Positions 11,964 through 23,700 of a stretch of DNA of 61,733 bases are shown here, in pieces. A program made the translations under genes and the position numbers. Each line of letters opens with the position of its first letter. The stretch's first letter is position 1. The DNA is from Mesotaenium endlicherianum (Eukaryota; Streptophyta; Zygnematophyceae; Zygnematales; Mesotaeniaceae). The stretch spans positions 574,594 to 636,326 of the forward strand of contig WELA01002258.1 in the NCBI GenBank assembly GCA_009602735.1. Direction: 5' to 3'. The notes beneath the pieces were generated by a model. The model was not told the DNA's origin, made no database searches, and saw nothing but the letters and a program-made list of their open reading frames with translations.

Positions 11964-13265
11964 GATGACCCAGAAGTCAAAACTTAAGAGGAAGAGAAGA
12001 GCGGAAGAGGCACATGCAGAATACTTGCAATTACGTGGCGACATCGAATCATCCTCCATCTCCGCTCGGGACTCACAACGACTCCAATAACAGCGGGAGG
12101 CACAGAAGAAGGAGGAGGAGGAACAGGCCAAACTGAGGCAGGAAGAACTGGACAAAAAAGCTGCAGAGGAGGCCAAGAAGGCAGAGGAGGAGAGGCAAGC
12201 TGAGGAGAGGCGGAAGCAGCAGGCTGAAGATGAACAGAGGAGAATCAACAGCTACCGCTACACAGTGCTGGGCAAGGGCTTTGAGCTACTGGAGGAGGCC
12301 TTCAAGTATGCCCAGAGGAGTCGCAGTGAGTCACAGAAGGACATCCTGCAGAGGGAAGAGGAGACATCTCAAAACTTTGACAAGTATATAGAGGTAAGCA
12401 CAGGGCTCCTCCTCTACCACGATTATGCCAGGATGGTAGGATATATAGTCAGAGAGGCCAAGGCAATGGCCCAAGTGAATGAAGCAAGAGCTGTATTGAT
12501 TCCAGGTATCTGGGGGGAAGATAGGGTCATCAAGATGATCCCCATGGACGCGGACAGCTTTAAGGACTCTACATCCCATAACAGGTTCAAGGCCATGTAT
12601 AATGAGGTGGAGAGGAGGAGCTGGAAGTTCTTGGCCAGGGAAACCAGTCAGCTGGACTTTGCAGGGCATTGGTACCCGTGTACTCTGAAAAGGACAGACC
12701 CTGCCATTTTCCAGAAGCTCACCGATTGGCCGTGGATGACCATCAACATGAGGGACCAGCAGAATGACAGGGCAGGGGAAGAAGATTTTCTAACAGACCT
12801 ACAGGGGAATATTGTGTTGCCTCCTCACATTGCAGCTTGGGACCCAAGGCTGGATGGAGTAAGGGACTGTATGAGTCAAGAAATGCAGCAGGACAGGAGC
12901 AGGGCCCGCGAGGCATTCTCTGAAAGGAAGCACGCTTATGCCGAATGGGCAAGCAAGCAGGGAGACAAAAACTTGTATGCGGTCAGGACTCAACAGCCTC
13001 CACCAGCACCCAAAAGGGGAAGATCGGTGGGGTACTCTTTTCTCGGGCAGAGCTGGAGCAGCTGACAGAGGAAACCCCAGCAATCTCAGAGGAGCCGGGG
13101 GAAGAAGAGGAGGAGTCAGAAAAAGAAGAGGAGGAAGACAAGGAAGAGGACACTAGCCCCGCTGTGACCCCGACACCTGCCACATCTCCTGTAGTAGAGA
13201 AGACTGGGTTGGCCAGGGCAGACACAGCTCTGCACCAGCTCGGTGAAGAGGAAGATATCACTTGA
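11964..13265 (+). pseudogene. Additional ORF between pol and the right LTR, unknown function
   Basis: The frame opens with a very basic start (about residues 1-15) and is broken by one TAA at about 12088. It continues through a long Glu/Lys/Gln coiled coil (about 12090-12240) into a globular region (12265-13000) with many Trp and Phe. A shift near 13030 moves it into a Glu-rich acidic tail ending at 13265. Remnants of the frame with Arg-Ser dipeptides continue to about 13640. It is not RT, integrase or a typical zinc-knuckle gag. It could be a gag-like or accessory protein, or a fragment of another element. Its flanking duplicate polypurine motifs set it apart as a module. Confidence 0.5.
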
Positions 13266-13731
13266 CTAGGAACTGCTAGGGGACAAAGCCCGATTGCTGG
13301 CGCAGAGACCCAGTCAGACAGGGCAGACAGAAGGGCTGCCAGAGAAATAGCCAGAGGCCTACCAGCATCTCCCTTGCAGAGAGGACATGTGCCCTTGGCT
13401 CATATCATGCAACATCCTTCAAGGATGCCGCTATATGTACCTGTCACTTTGAGGGATGTCCAAGAGAAGGCTGCCTCCCTTCAGTTTCACACTGTGCAGG
13501 AGGAAACAACCCAGTTATTACGTTCTCCCCTTGGTTCCCCCTACTAGGAGCCCCCAGGCTTCAGGAGACCCCAAGACAGAAGCAGGAGATCTGGCTCTCG
13601 GTCTCGCTCCCCTGATCGTAGAGCCCCAAGAACATCTCCTTCATAAGGGCAGTAGGCTAAGGGGAAGGAACTCAGTTTTCAGTTGGGGAAAAACAAATAC
13701 CGAGTGTTAGTGTTGTCGAGGCGACAACCTG

Positions 13732-13745
13732 TTAAGTTGGAGGGA
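13732..13745 (+). other. Polypurine tract before the right LTR
   Basis: TTAAGTTGGAGGGA ends one base before the right LTR, the expected place for the primer of plus-strand DNA synthesis. Confidence 0.75.
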
Positions 13746-13746
13746 T

Positions 13747-14459
13747 TATAATGAATAAGTGTATTGGTAGATATAATATTCATTTAAATATAATAGTAAG
13801 TAAGTTCAACGTGCTGAACTTAGTCAGTATTGAGTTTGCTGAACTTTATATAATTACCAGTTAATGACTCAGCCGGGAGGAGCAGGCTGAAGTCTTCTAG
13901 GTCAGCTTGCTGACACATTCTTTGCCAGCTAGCTACCTTTCGTACTCGGTAGCAGCGAACTGCCTACATATGCATCTAAGTGTAGTGTGCTAGATGAATG
14001 GCCAGATGACATCCTTCGGATGGATGGCGATTCGGGATAATGGGAGATGGCGGTGGATTTGGTTAACCGAGGTCCTACAAACGTGGTTAACTCCCGGGTA
14101 GGCGGTGCCATCGCACTGGCGGTTGAACAGTAAACTTATTCCATGTACATATGCTAGGTATTGCCCTTGAGTTCAGCATTCGGAAACGAGGCCAACTCTT
14201 TTGTACAGCTTACTGAGAGGGATCTGAATCCAAGGCGAGAAGCCATTGATATGCACTGTCTCCTAGCCCTGCTTATATGTGAGTTTACTGATTGCATTAT
14301 TGATGCTAGTTTACTTCCATTTGACTTACGAGTATTGTCCACTGCTAGTGTGTTGTCTTGCTATTTAATCATTCAACAAAAAATACCATAAAGAATACTT
14401 GCTGATATAAAGATCTTCATTAATTGTTAATCGCCTATTTGGTAAGTCGATTCATTTGA
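13747..14459 (+). repeat. Right LTR of the 12.2-kb element
   Basis: 713 bp. The expected TG and CA ends have mutated to TA and GA. It aligns end to end with the left LTR and is followed by the target duplication CCAGC at 14460-14464. Confidence 0.9.
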
Positions 14460-14464
14460 CCAGC

Positions 14465-14581
14465 TTTGGGGAAGCATTAGAGTTTGCTGAAGGATGCAAG
14501 GTATGTGATGAAGATGGTAGTGAGAGCGACGAGCAGAGGTTAGTCATCAGCCGCTGGCTAGAGAAGCAATTAATCCGATGA
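14465..14581 (+). pseudogene. 3' part of the split unidentified reading frame
   Basis: This continues, in the same phase, the frame cut at 2219; 38 further codons precede TGA. A second open phase follows (about 14577-14680) with a basic, Arg-rich stretch, and another at about 14735-14850, so a one-base shift may have shortened the original protein. No domain is recognised. Confidence 0.5.
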
Positions 14582-15101
14582 CTTTTGCACCTAAGGAGGT
14601 TGAAGCAAAGAGGAGAAGAGGGCAACGGGGTGAAGATTCTTCTGTCGTAACAGGTGATATTGACGATAGTCGGACAAGAAGATAAAAAGAGTTTCCTCAT
14701 TCTATGTTTGGTAGCGGACCTTCTAGAAGGCCTTGCGAAAATTGGAAAGTATTGCTATTAGTAATGAGCTGACCAGGAAGAAGGGTGAGGGCAAAGAGAT
14801 CCCGACGAATGTTAGAGCACCACCTTCCCCGGAGGCGCATGGCACTCAGTAGGCAGCTGAGAGATTTGCAGCAGACAACGGTAGAGGTCAGTAAGTGGCT
14901 GTGCCTTCACTTTACTCCATGTAAGCAGTCGTGCCTTTCCAAATTGAAACCATTTCTATAGGTTATGCTATGCATCTTCTTCCACATGGCTTAGCCTTTA
15001 AGGAGTCTTTTACTTGCTTGTGCTAGTTGACATGTGACTTGTGCCCTATCTGTTAACAACTGGCACTTGTTTTCTACGAGCTTGCATTTATTCTAGATCC
15101 T

Positions 15102-15604
15102 TGTAGTGATACAGATAGATAAAGTACTTAGTCAAATAGAATACTTTATCTATTCAAGACAAGGATCTTTGAACACAAGTGGTAGCTTCTTGAAAGAGAG
15201 ATGGCTTCTTGAAAGTTAATATATTTCTGGATTTTGGCAAGTACAAGAGTGACTCTGGAATGTCTGTCTATGTTCTAGCTCTTGTTTATATACTTGCTAC
15301 ATAAGTAAGTTCTAGGAAAGTGTATGTTGATGTGTTGGCACCCAACACATCCCAAAACTTGCCACCTCTTTGTAGAATAATGTACACATGTCCTTTAGAC
15401 CTAAAAATGGCACATTTGACTTTTGCCACATGGAGTTCTTCTAGGTCTTTCCTCTAACTTCGAAAATGCCTTGGAAGGTTCAAAGGACATGAACCAAGTT
15501 ACTAGAGTACCTATTCACACTTGACTCCACACAATACTACTCCAAATATATTTGAAAACATTAAAATATATGCAACTAAATATATAATAACTCAAATCAC
15601 TACA
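15102..15604 (-). repeat. Second solo LTR of the 503-bp family
   Basis: TGTAGTG to CACTACA, nearly identical to the LTRs at 19596 and 25772. It is flanked by TCCT on both sides (15098-15101 and 15605-15608); a fifth base may be shared with the terminal A. No internal element sequence remains. Confidence 0.92.
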
Positions 15605-15855
15605 TCCTTGTCTTCCCATGTTGTCTAATGCACCCCCTTTGGCACAGCATTGTCTTGAAACTGCTATGAGCTGTGGTGCATTTGCTTACTGGTGGTATAC
15701 AGGGAATTCTTGACTTGCCATTCTTGACTTAAGACCTCTCTTGCATCAGCAAGCGAAGGTAGAAATTCGCAGGTCATCCACATAATCAGTGTATGGCAGA
15801 ATAGTAGCATAGAATTCAAAGATGCCAATGATGTCCCAAATGTTGCAACATGCAG

Positions 15856-16655
15856 TTGAAGGCGGAGGTGTCACTGCTGTCTGACGAAGACTTCTACCAG
15901 TGGAATGTCACTCTTGATGGACTCCCTCCAGAGAGCCCCCTCTTCTCTGGCCTATTGAGGTGAAACTATTTTCCAACATGTTTCTGTTTCTTTTATCTTC
16001 AAACCACATGTATTAGAGTTGTAAGTCACCTCTATCTGCAGCTGTACTTTTGGCCCTGAAGGTGGGGTGCAATTGCCTCGTATGACTCCCTCTTCTCCCT
16101 CTGCAGAGCACAGCTGTCATCGTGAAACTTTTGATGTACCAAATGTACGCCATTATTTGATACTTGTTTGTCCACCTTGAGTTGTCTTTAATCAAAACAA
16201 CTCTGTTGTCTGCATTCGAAGCATTGAACTAACAACAAGTAGCTCTGGTTTTCCAGGAGTCCTGCCACAATCACAGCCACTCGTGGATGCCCATAGTGTC
16301 ACAATCCGAACCTAATTCTTATCGTGGTGATTCCTTGGCAGGACCCTTATACTTAGGACTTTCTCTTGCATGCCAACAGGATCATTATCTGACTGAAATT
16401 GTTGTTATCGCAATTTCACCGCTTGGCCTCTTGGCACTTCCACCGTGACAGGACCTCTGACAAGAAGGGCGATGGCTCCTCTCGGCCCCTTGGCCCTGCA
16501 AGCGTGGCAGGACCCTCGACAAGAAGGTCATCCTGCACATGACCTTCAGTGGCGCCTTCCCCTTCGAGCCACCATTTGTCCGCGTCCTACCCCTCCTCCC
16601 CGGCCTCTCTACGTCTACCTCGTGTGTTTTTGTTCTCAGCTCAGCTGGAGATTTT
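15856..16655 (+). pseudogene. Two exons of a UBE2Q-type ubiquitin-conjugating (UBC) domain
   Basis: Exon a is 15856-15959, after an acceptor ending 'catgcag' and before the donor GTGAAA. It encodes an E2 beta-sheet segment of the 'DFYQWNVTL...PESPLFSG' kind. Exon b starts at 16511, after 'gtggcag'. Joining the two leaves the codon phase intact (2 nt + 1 nt), and exon b gives 'FPFEPPFVRV', the E2 segment before the active site in UBE2Q and in PARP-fused UBC domains. A possible donor is at 16655. I cannot find the catalytic-cysteine exon (the 'GG-CMELLT' segment) before the next retrotransposon. The gene is therefore either truncated or continues across very long introns. Confidence 0.6.
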
Positions 16656-16659
16656 GTAT

Positions 16660-19590
16660 GTCCTGGAGGACTGGTTCTGATGTAGTGCAACTCCAAGTGT
16701 AAATCTTGCAGATATAAGGAGGTCGCAAGGGCCCATCGCTGGAGGCCTATCCTCCTGTGAGGGCTGTTCTAGCGTTCCGGCATTCCGGCGTGCGACAGTG
16801 GCTTCCTCTTAGTGACTTTCCACATCTAAAGGCCCGAGCTAGATGCACTTCTTGCTACCTAGCTATAGCCTCTAGCTTACTTCACGTGTTGCACACCTTT
16901 TTGTTTTTATGTAGACCACTAATACGTTAATAGATGGAAAGCTGAGATTCCGAAATTGGACTTAGTTATTCTGCTAGAAGTGAATCAGTAGGGCAGCTCA
17001 TTTTCACGTGTGTACATGCACCTTTGTCTGAAGTAAGTATATTAGTGGGACGAGAATGTGTTGGGCTGTCCCCCTTTGCCTGCAGTTGCTGGTTCGTAAC
17101 AAAATGTAGAGAGATGGGCTTATTGTTGATAGCATGTGTCGAAGATCCTAGATTTGTACTTTGCATTGGCAGTTGTCGTGGTGTCATTGTTGGGAACAGA
17201 CATTTCATGTTTGCTAGCGGTACGCAATTAAGTTAAGATGGAAGAATTATAGAACCATTGGCTTGCAACAATTTTATTTGGAGATTGAAGCGAGTGCATT
17301 TGCAAACTAAAATGAAGTCAACCCACTTGGAGAGTGCTTAATGCTTGATGCGGACCTTCTGACGAGATCCCCCAGCTGCATTTGCTCAAGAGAGTCTTCA
17401 AAATGGTTCACGTGAACCAGAATTGAGCATGTGTTTTTCCAGTGTATAGCACAAGGGAGAGCTTGATACTGCCAGGTGGCAGCACCCTTCCAACCTTAGC
17501 TACTTCAACACAAGCTCAGTTTCAAATGAATGAAGCCGAAAAGTTTTGTGCAGACAATTGCTCGAGCTGGGGTTCATGTTACAGCCTGCCAAGCTTGCAA
17601 CTTGTGTGGGAAGATTACCAACATATTCACTCCAAAAACTCGAATACTCCTTTCAATGCTTGCAGCGCTATCGAATGCTTTCGACAGCCGTAAAGAGATG
17701 AACTAGAGTGAGATTTCGGCAAGAGCTCTGGAGCTGTTGAGACTGAACATATTGATTGTCATGATCAAGCTTCACCTTTGTTTGGTGGATGCTCAAGCTT
17801 AGGCCACACCCATGCGACGTAGATGAAGGATGTACACAGCAGCAATGCTCCTCCTAAAAACCATCACATCCATTGCTGATACTACTGTATATCAGTATAA
17901 GATGCACCATTGAAATGACCAACAAACAGTACACAATGAGCACAGAACAGACAATGGAACACAGTTTGCGCACGTGGTCCAAAAAAAAGGTCTTGTTTAT
18001 CATTAAATAAGTTTGAGGCACAGACACCTGTATACACCAGAGTAGTGGGCTATGTACAAAGTGATGTCCTCACTGCCTCTGCTAACCTTGAGATTGAACC
18101 TTCTTGCTAATGTCCGCCCGACCCTCAATCTCGCCCTATCATCCTGCTTTTTCAACAAATATTTACGATCGCTACCAACTCTATGCTCCCACATTCAGCT
18201 TTTGGCGGGTTTTGATGCCACAGTGGCGTATGTCTTCTGCCTGACATACACAATGGCAGGCTTGATGTCCTCGGTCAAGTGTGGGGGTGCCGGTGGCTAG
18301 GCCACCGTTGTGCTAAGACTCGCCCGAGGAGTCAGTGTATCAAACTGGAAAAAGGAAAACGGTTCACCAGCCCCAAGTTCCACTGTCTTCAGGAAGCTAT
18401 CGGCCTGCTGCCCTGCAGAAGGCGTGTTCAGTTCCGAAAAGCTCAGCCAGTGGTTATGCGTGGGCTGTCCGGCAGGTCGGCTGGACCACCACGGCCATCC
18501 CTCGAGAGGGCCGTAATCTCGAAAGGACTGGCCTGTAGGTGCTTCTGCTTTCGATGATGGTCGCTGGATGATCTTCCTGCAGACAACAAACAAATGAAAA
18601 GGCAATGAACCCACCACACTACGTTACAGAAACGAAGCAGTACACACATTACCAGATAACTTCATTTGCGCTAAAGCCAAGGGGCAGAGCTTACATATTC
18701 AGCACCGCGTAGGAGCGGTCTATGAACGCCTTCTTCCAGAGCAAGCCACTACAAGCCTAGAGTAAAATGCCTGGTCTTGCGAGAACGCAATGTATACCAG
18801 AGTACAATGCTCTTGCTTTATAAGCGTCAAAGAGACGTCTTCTTCGGCTGCTTATAAGTGAGACCTCTTCTTCGGCTGGGCAGGACAGCGCATAGGCCCA
18901 TCACTGCCTTCCGGCGCCTGGTTGGTCACTTTCTCCGTACAAGTGGGGCGTTCAAAGTAATGGTCCACATTGTCCGCACGCCCATGCCAGCCTCGTCTAG
19001 TATCACCATGTTATCTCCCAATAGGAACTGTTTCCTGTGGGGCTTCAGCTTCTTATTTGTCATCTTGACTTGGGCATCTACCTTGATCACCACCTTCGTC
19101 TTTGAAGTTTGGACACTTGTGAACGTCCTTGTGGCTTTAAAGAGTCGGCCCTTTTATTTCAACCTCGAGGCACCACTGCGGTGAGGACACGGCGACGGAA
19201 GTGGTCGGGAGTGCACGCTAGAGTCCAACTCGACGTCCTCAACTGCCCGTTCGTCGTTGCTGATGTACTCGAGTACGATAATGCTGCGTCGTTAGACGTT
19301 TGTTGTCATTTGCATAACTACACAAGTTCTGTTTCCCGACACTAGGTCTATCCTTATTTGAATTTTTTTAGTCGGCTCGTCTCGGAGGTCCCGAATTGTC
19401 TTAAACGAGCTTCCTGGCATCTGTATCGTTATCCTGTTTGTTTTCCCAACACTAGGTGGATCTATCCTTAGCTCGACGTCCCGACTACGAGAAATTTACC
19501 CAGTTTAATAGCTCCTGGCATCGTATTGGGGATGATCGGCGACCATAGGGATGATGGGGCGACCAAGCGTCAAAACGGCACACTAGAGGT
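16660..19590. other. Stretch without a confident gene
   Basis: No conserved domain was found. On the minus strand, 18560-18198 has two open pieces with a plausible acceptor ('ctacag' near 18532) and a basic C-terminal peptide ending at about 18198, but no homology is evident. Tandem 'gagacgtcttcttcggctg' copies occur near 18830-18875. Confidence 0.4.
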
Positions 19591-19595
19591 CCGAC

Positions 19596-20099
19596 TGTAG
19601 TGAAACAGATAGATAAAGTACTTAGTAAAACAGAATACTTTATCTATTCAAGACAAGGATCTTTGAACACAAGTGGTAGCTTCTTGAAAGAGAGATGGCT
19701 TCTTGAAAGTTAATATATTTCTGGATTTTGGCAAGTACAAGAGTGATTCTGGAATTCTCTTTCTATGTTCTAGCTCTTGTTTATATACTTGCTACATAAG
19801 TAATTTCTAGGAAGGTGTATGTTGATGTGTTGGCACCCAACACATCCCAAAACTTGCCACCTCTTTCTAGAATAATGTACACATGTCCTTTTGACCTAAA
19901 AATGGCACATTTGACTTTTGCCACATGGAGTTCTTCTAGGTCTTTCCTCTAACTTCGAAAATGCCTTGGAAGGTTCAAAGGACATGAACCAAGTTACTAG
20001 AGTACCTATTCACACTTGACTCCACACAATACTACTCCAAATATATTTGAAAACATTAAAATATATGCAAACTAATATATAATAACTCAAATCACTACA
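19596..20099 (-). repeat. 3' LTR of the young element
   Basis: 504 bp with TGTAGTG/CACTACA inverted ends. It contains two perfect hairpins conserved in every family copy: a 12-bp stem near the TGTAGTG end and a 10-bp stem with a 3-base loop mid-way. Confidence 0.96.
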
Positions 20100-20109
20100 T
20101 CACCCCCCC
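20100..20109 (-). other. Polypurine tract
   Basis: On the minus strand it reads GGGGGGGTGA immediately before the 3' LTR; it is the primer for plus-strand DNA. Confidence 0.8.
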
Positions 20110-20783
20110 GATAGAAAAAGCGACGTCTCGGCGCGTCAAGTCAGGTCTTACACATGTGGAGCAAACTAGTCAACAGTTTCAAGTCAGATGCCACACATGT
20201 GAAGAGGACTAGTCAAAGGCGCCAAGTCAGGTGCTACACATGTAAGGTAGACTAGGCAAGGTCGTAGGTGGTGTGACCTTATTGGCTAGCCTACTCCTTA
20301 ATGATAAAGAAAATTGTACAAGTTGGCCCAGAATCTGCCACAAACTCAAAAATTCATAGCGGCCACAGAACTGCTCCAAATCTGAAAATTTGAGTGTCAG
20401 ATGGACCGCGTCAAAGAACTCTACCGTGTCACCAAATTTGAGAGCATTCTCATTTCTGGAGTGTCGTTGAGAGCTGAGAGAGTAGGCACTCCTCCAAATC
20501 TGTGCAGAAACTTCTGAAAATCATAAGTCCTTCTATACTTCTCCAAATTCTGCAAACTAAGTCTCAAACTGGGCGCTGTAAGATGTTCTACCAGAGTCTT
20601 GAGTTTCAGAGCATTCCAAGTTCAGGGGAAGGCACAATGTCAGAAGGCATATTCTGTCCTAACAATGCCAGCAACCTGACCCCCTTCTACTTAGAGCATC
20701 ATTTCTCTCGCACCAGAGCTCCAAATTGAGCAAACTTGGACTCTAAATGACCGACTACTCATGGACTACAGCCAGGTAAATTT

Positions 20784-23700
20784 TCAGAATTTATTATGAA
20801 GAGACCTATCGCCAGTAGCAATTTTAGTTTTCTGTCTAGAAACTGCAAGAAGAGAAAAGTGTCTAATGTCATTTTTTCCTCTTGTGGTTCTTGCAGGCTG
20901 CCTCCAAGGGGTCTTCTGCTGCTTCTTGATGGTGGCAGGCTGCCTCCCTGAAGTCTCCGGGCTTCTAGTAGAGAGACTTGGGGCTGGTCCAAGATGGGGG
21001 TTGGCGGTATGGAAGCGCTTCAACTTTCGTTGAACTTTGTCAAGGTAGTGCGCCGCCACCCAACTATTCTCCGAATCTGGATATCCTTTCCACTTGATCA
21101 AGTATTGCTGCTGTCTCCTGAAATTTCTCATAGCCACTATGTCTTCCACTTCGTACTCCAAATGATCATCCACTATTGTTGGGGCTGGTGGGGTTGTCAC
21201 ACGTCCTGGGAACTTGTTGTCGGGTTGCACATATGGCTTGAAGAGGGAAGCGTGGAATACGGGGTCGATGTGCATAGTCTGGGGAAGTTCTAGCTTGAAA
21301 GCAACGGGGTTGACTTGCTGGATAATCTTGAAGGGTCCCAAATACTTGGGAGAGAACTTGCTGCCGGCAGGCCTGTTGTTCAGGGAAATACTCCTGGATG
21401 ATAGTAACACGTTGCCACCCACTCTGTACGTAATTTCTCTTCTGGATCTGTTCGCCACTCTTGCTTGAGCATCTTGCGCGTGTTGTAGAGCTTTCTTCGC
21501 TGCTGTAAGGGCTGCTTCTAATGTCTCCATAAAATATGTGGCTGCAGGTACTTCATCATGGCCAGCCGTGAAGCTCAGTGGCGTGGTCGGATGGAAGCCA
21601 TAGTTGAGGAAGAATGGGGACTCTTGGGTAGAGGCCTGCGTAGTGTTGTTGTAGGCAAACTCGAGGGGGGTCAAGTACATGTCCCAGTCTTGCTCGAGGG
21701 TAGACACGTAGGCCTTTAGAGAGGTCTTTAGGGTACGATTCATACGCTCGGTTTGCCCATCTGATTGTGGGTGGTAGGCAGTAGACATATCCAGCGATGT
21801 ACCCAAGTTCTTGAAGAGATTTTTCCAGAAATGGCTTGTGAATCTTGGATCTCTATCTGACACAATTCTTGATGGTAGTCCATGGAGTCGGAAGATGTTG
21901 TCAAAGATGAGTCTTGCAAGTTGTGGTGCTGTAGCCTTAGTCGTCGTGGGAATAAAATGAGCCATCTTTGTAAGTCTGTCCACCGCCGTGAGTATTGCAT
22001 TATGGCCTCGAGGTGTCACGGGCAAGTCCACGATAAGGTCCATTGAGATGTCCGTCCATTGTCTTTCGGGGATTGGTAGTGGTTGGAGGAGTCCTCCCGC
22101 CTTTTGCGATGATGGCTTGATTCTTTGGCATGTGTCACAGCTCCTGCAGTACTCCTTGACTTGCTTAGACATGCCTGGCCAACAATAAGTCCTAGCTAGA
22201 ACGCCCGTGGTCCTTAGGATTCCAAAGTGTCCTCCAAGAGGGTTGTCGTGTGCTTCTCGTAGAAGCAAGAGCCGGAGGTCTAAGTCATTAGGAACACATC
22301 TCTGGCCCGTATCTTGCCTCACCCAATAATTGCCTTCTTGCTTCTTGCATGGGTCCAAGGCTGCTTCTCCGTTCTTGTAGTAAGGGTCTCTTTCATAGGC
22401 GGCTGAAAATCGAGCTTCCAGATCTGTCTTCAGGGATACCATCACTGCATTTAATTGCAGTCTTGAGAGGGGGTCAGCCGGGTTTGTCTTGCCGGGCTGG
22501 TACTGAATCGTGATGTTGTATTGTTGCAAGTATCCGCTCCATCTTGCTTGTCTCCTTGAGAGATACGGCTGCGTTTGGAGGTGCTTTAACGCCTCGTGGT
22601 CCGTGGTGACCAGTACTTTGCGTCCTTCAACGTAGCAGCGCCAAACCTTCAAGGCATGTACAATCGCCAATGCCTCTCGCTCCGTGGTTGTATAATTTTG
22701 CTCGGCTGGATTTAGCTTCCTTGACTCGTAGGCGATGGGCTGCAGTCCCTTGCCTTGGTCTTGAAGCAGGATTGCTCCTATTGCATAGGAAGATGCATCG
22801 GTGATGACGTGGAAGGGCCAATCTGGGTTTGGACTTGGGAGTGTGAGCACCGGGGATGTGGTCAATCTTCGCTTTAACTCTTGAAATGCCTCTTCCTCTT
22901 TCTCGGTCCATGTATATAGCCTGTCCTTCTTGAGTAGATCTGTCAGGGGGGCTGCTATGTGCGAGAAGCCTTGGATGAATTTTCTGTACCAATTGGCAAA
23001 TCCCAAGAATGACTGGAGTTCTTTCTTGGTCGTGGGGGTTGGCCATTCCTCCACCACCGTGGTCTTCTTGGGGTCTATCTTGATGCCATCAGCAGTCACG
23101 TGGAGACCTAGGAACTCCACTTCTTGTTTGGCAAACTCGCATTTTGACTCCTTCGCAAACAGCTTGTTTTGCTTCAATACTTCAAGGACTTCTTTCAAGT
23201 GTCTCGCATGCTCTTCAAGGGTCTTGCTGTAGATAAGGATGTCATCGATGAATACCACCACAAATCTGTCCAACATGGGCTGAAATATGGTGTTCATCAT
23301 AGTCATAAAAGTTGCTGGCGCGTTGGTGAGTCCAAATGGCAGGACCATGAACTCAAAATGTCCATATCTTGTTGTGAATGCCGTCTTCTCTATGTCCGGT
23401 CCTGCGATGCGAATCTGGTGGTAGCTGCTCCGTAAGTCAATCTTCGTGAAGTACTTGGCTCCAACCAGCCGGTCCATGAGCTCATCCATGCGCGGCAGCG
23501 GGTATCGATTCTTGATGGTGATCTTGTTGAGGGCGCGATAGTCCACACACATCCTCAAGGTACCATCTTTCTTCTTGACAAATAGCACCGGGGCTCCAAA
23601 TGGCGACTTGCTAGGTCGAATGAAGCCATGCTCCAGTAGCTCCTTGATTTGCTTCTTGACTTCGTCTAGCTCCGTGTATGACATTTTGAACGTAGGCCGA

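Larger units (their letters stand above)
2220..14459 (+). mobile_element. Rearranged, degenerate Ty3/gypsy chromovirus (12.2 kb)
   Basis: The element is bounded by direct 5-bp target duplications CCAGC (2215-2219 and 14460-14464) and by two plus-oriented LTRs (2220-3439 and 13747-14459). Its inner order is abnormal. After the left LTR comes gag on the minus strand (3440-5199), then the primer-binding site (5219-5232), then a third LTR in inverted orientation (5234-7280), then pol on the plus strand from 7281. The edges of the inverted block carry CCTCA (3440-3444) and TGAGG (7281-7285), which are reverse complements. A solo LTR (2582-3084), a 1340-bp LTR (5508-6847) and a hAT-like element (10525-11352) are nested inside. 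Gag and pol carry many stops and frameshifts, so the element is dead. Confidence 0.9.

Noticed and set aside
18003..18617. Minus-strand open pieces resembling two exons
   Set aside because: Splice sites are plausible but no family is recognised and codon phases cannot be tested; kept only as a note in the gene-free stretch.
20502..20729. 75-codon plus-strand frame near the 3' LTR of the young element
   Set aside because: Lies in the noncoding 3' region of a minus-strand retrotransposon; no recognisable domain.
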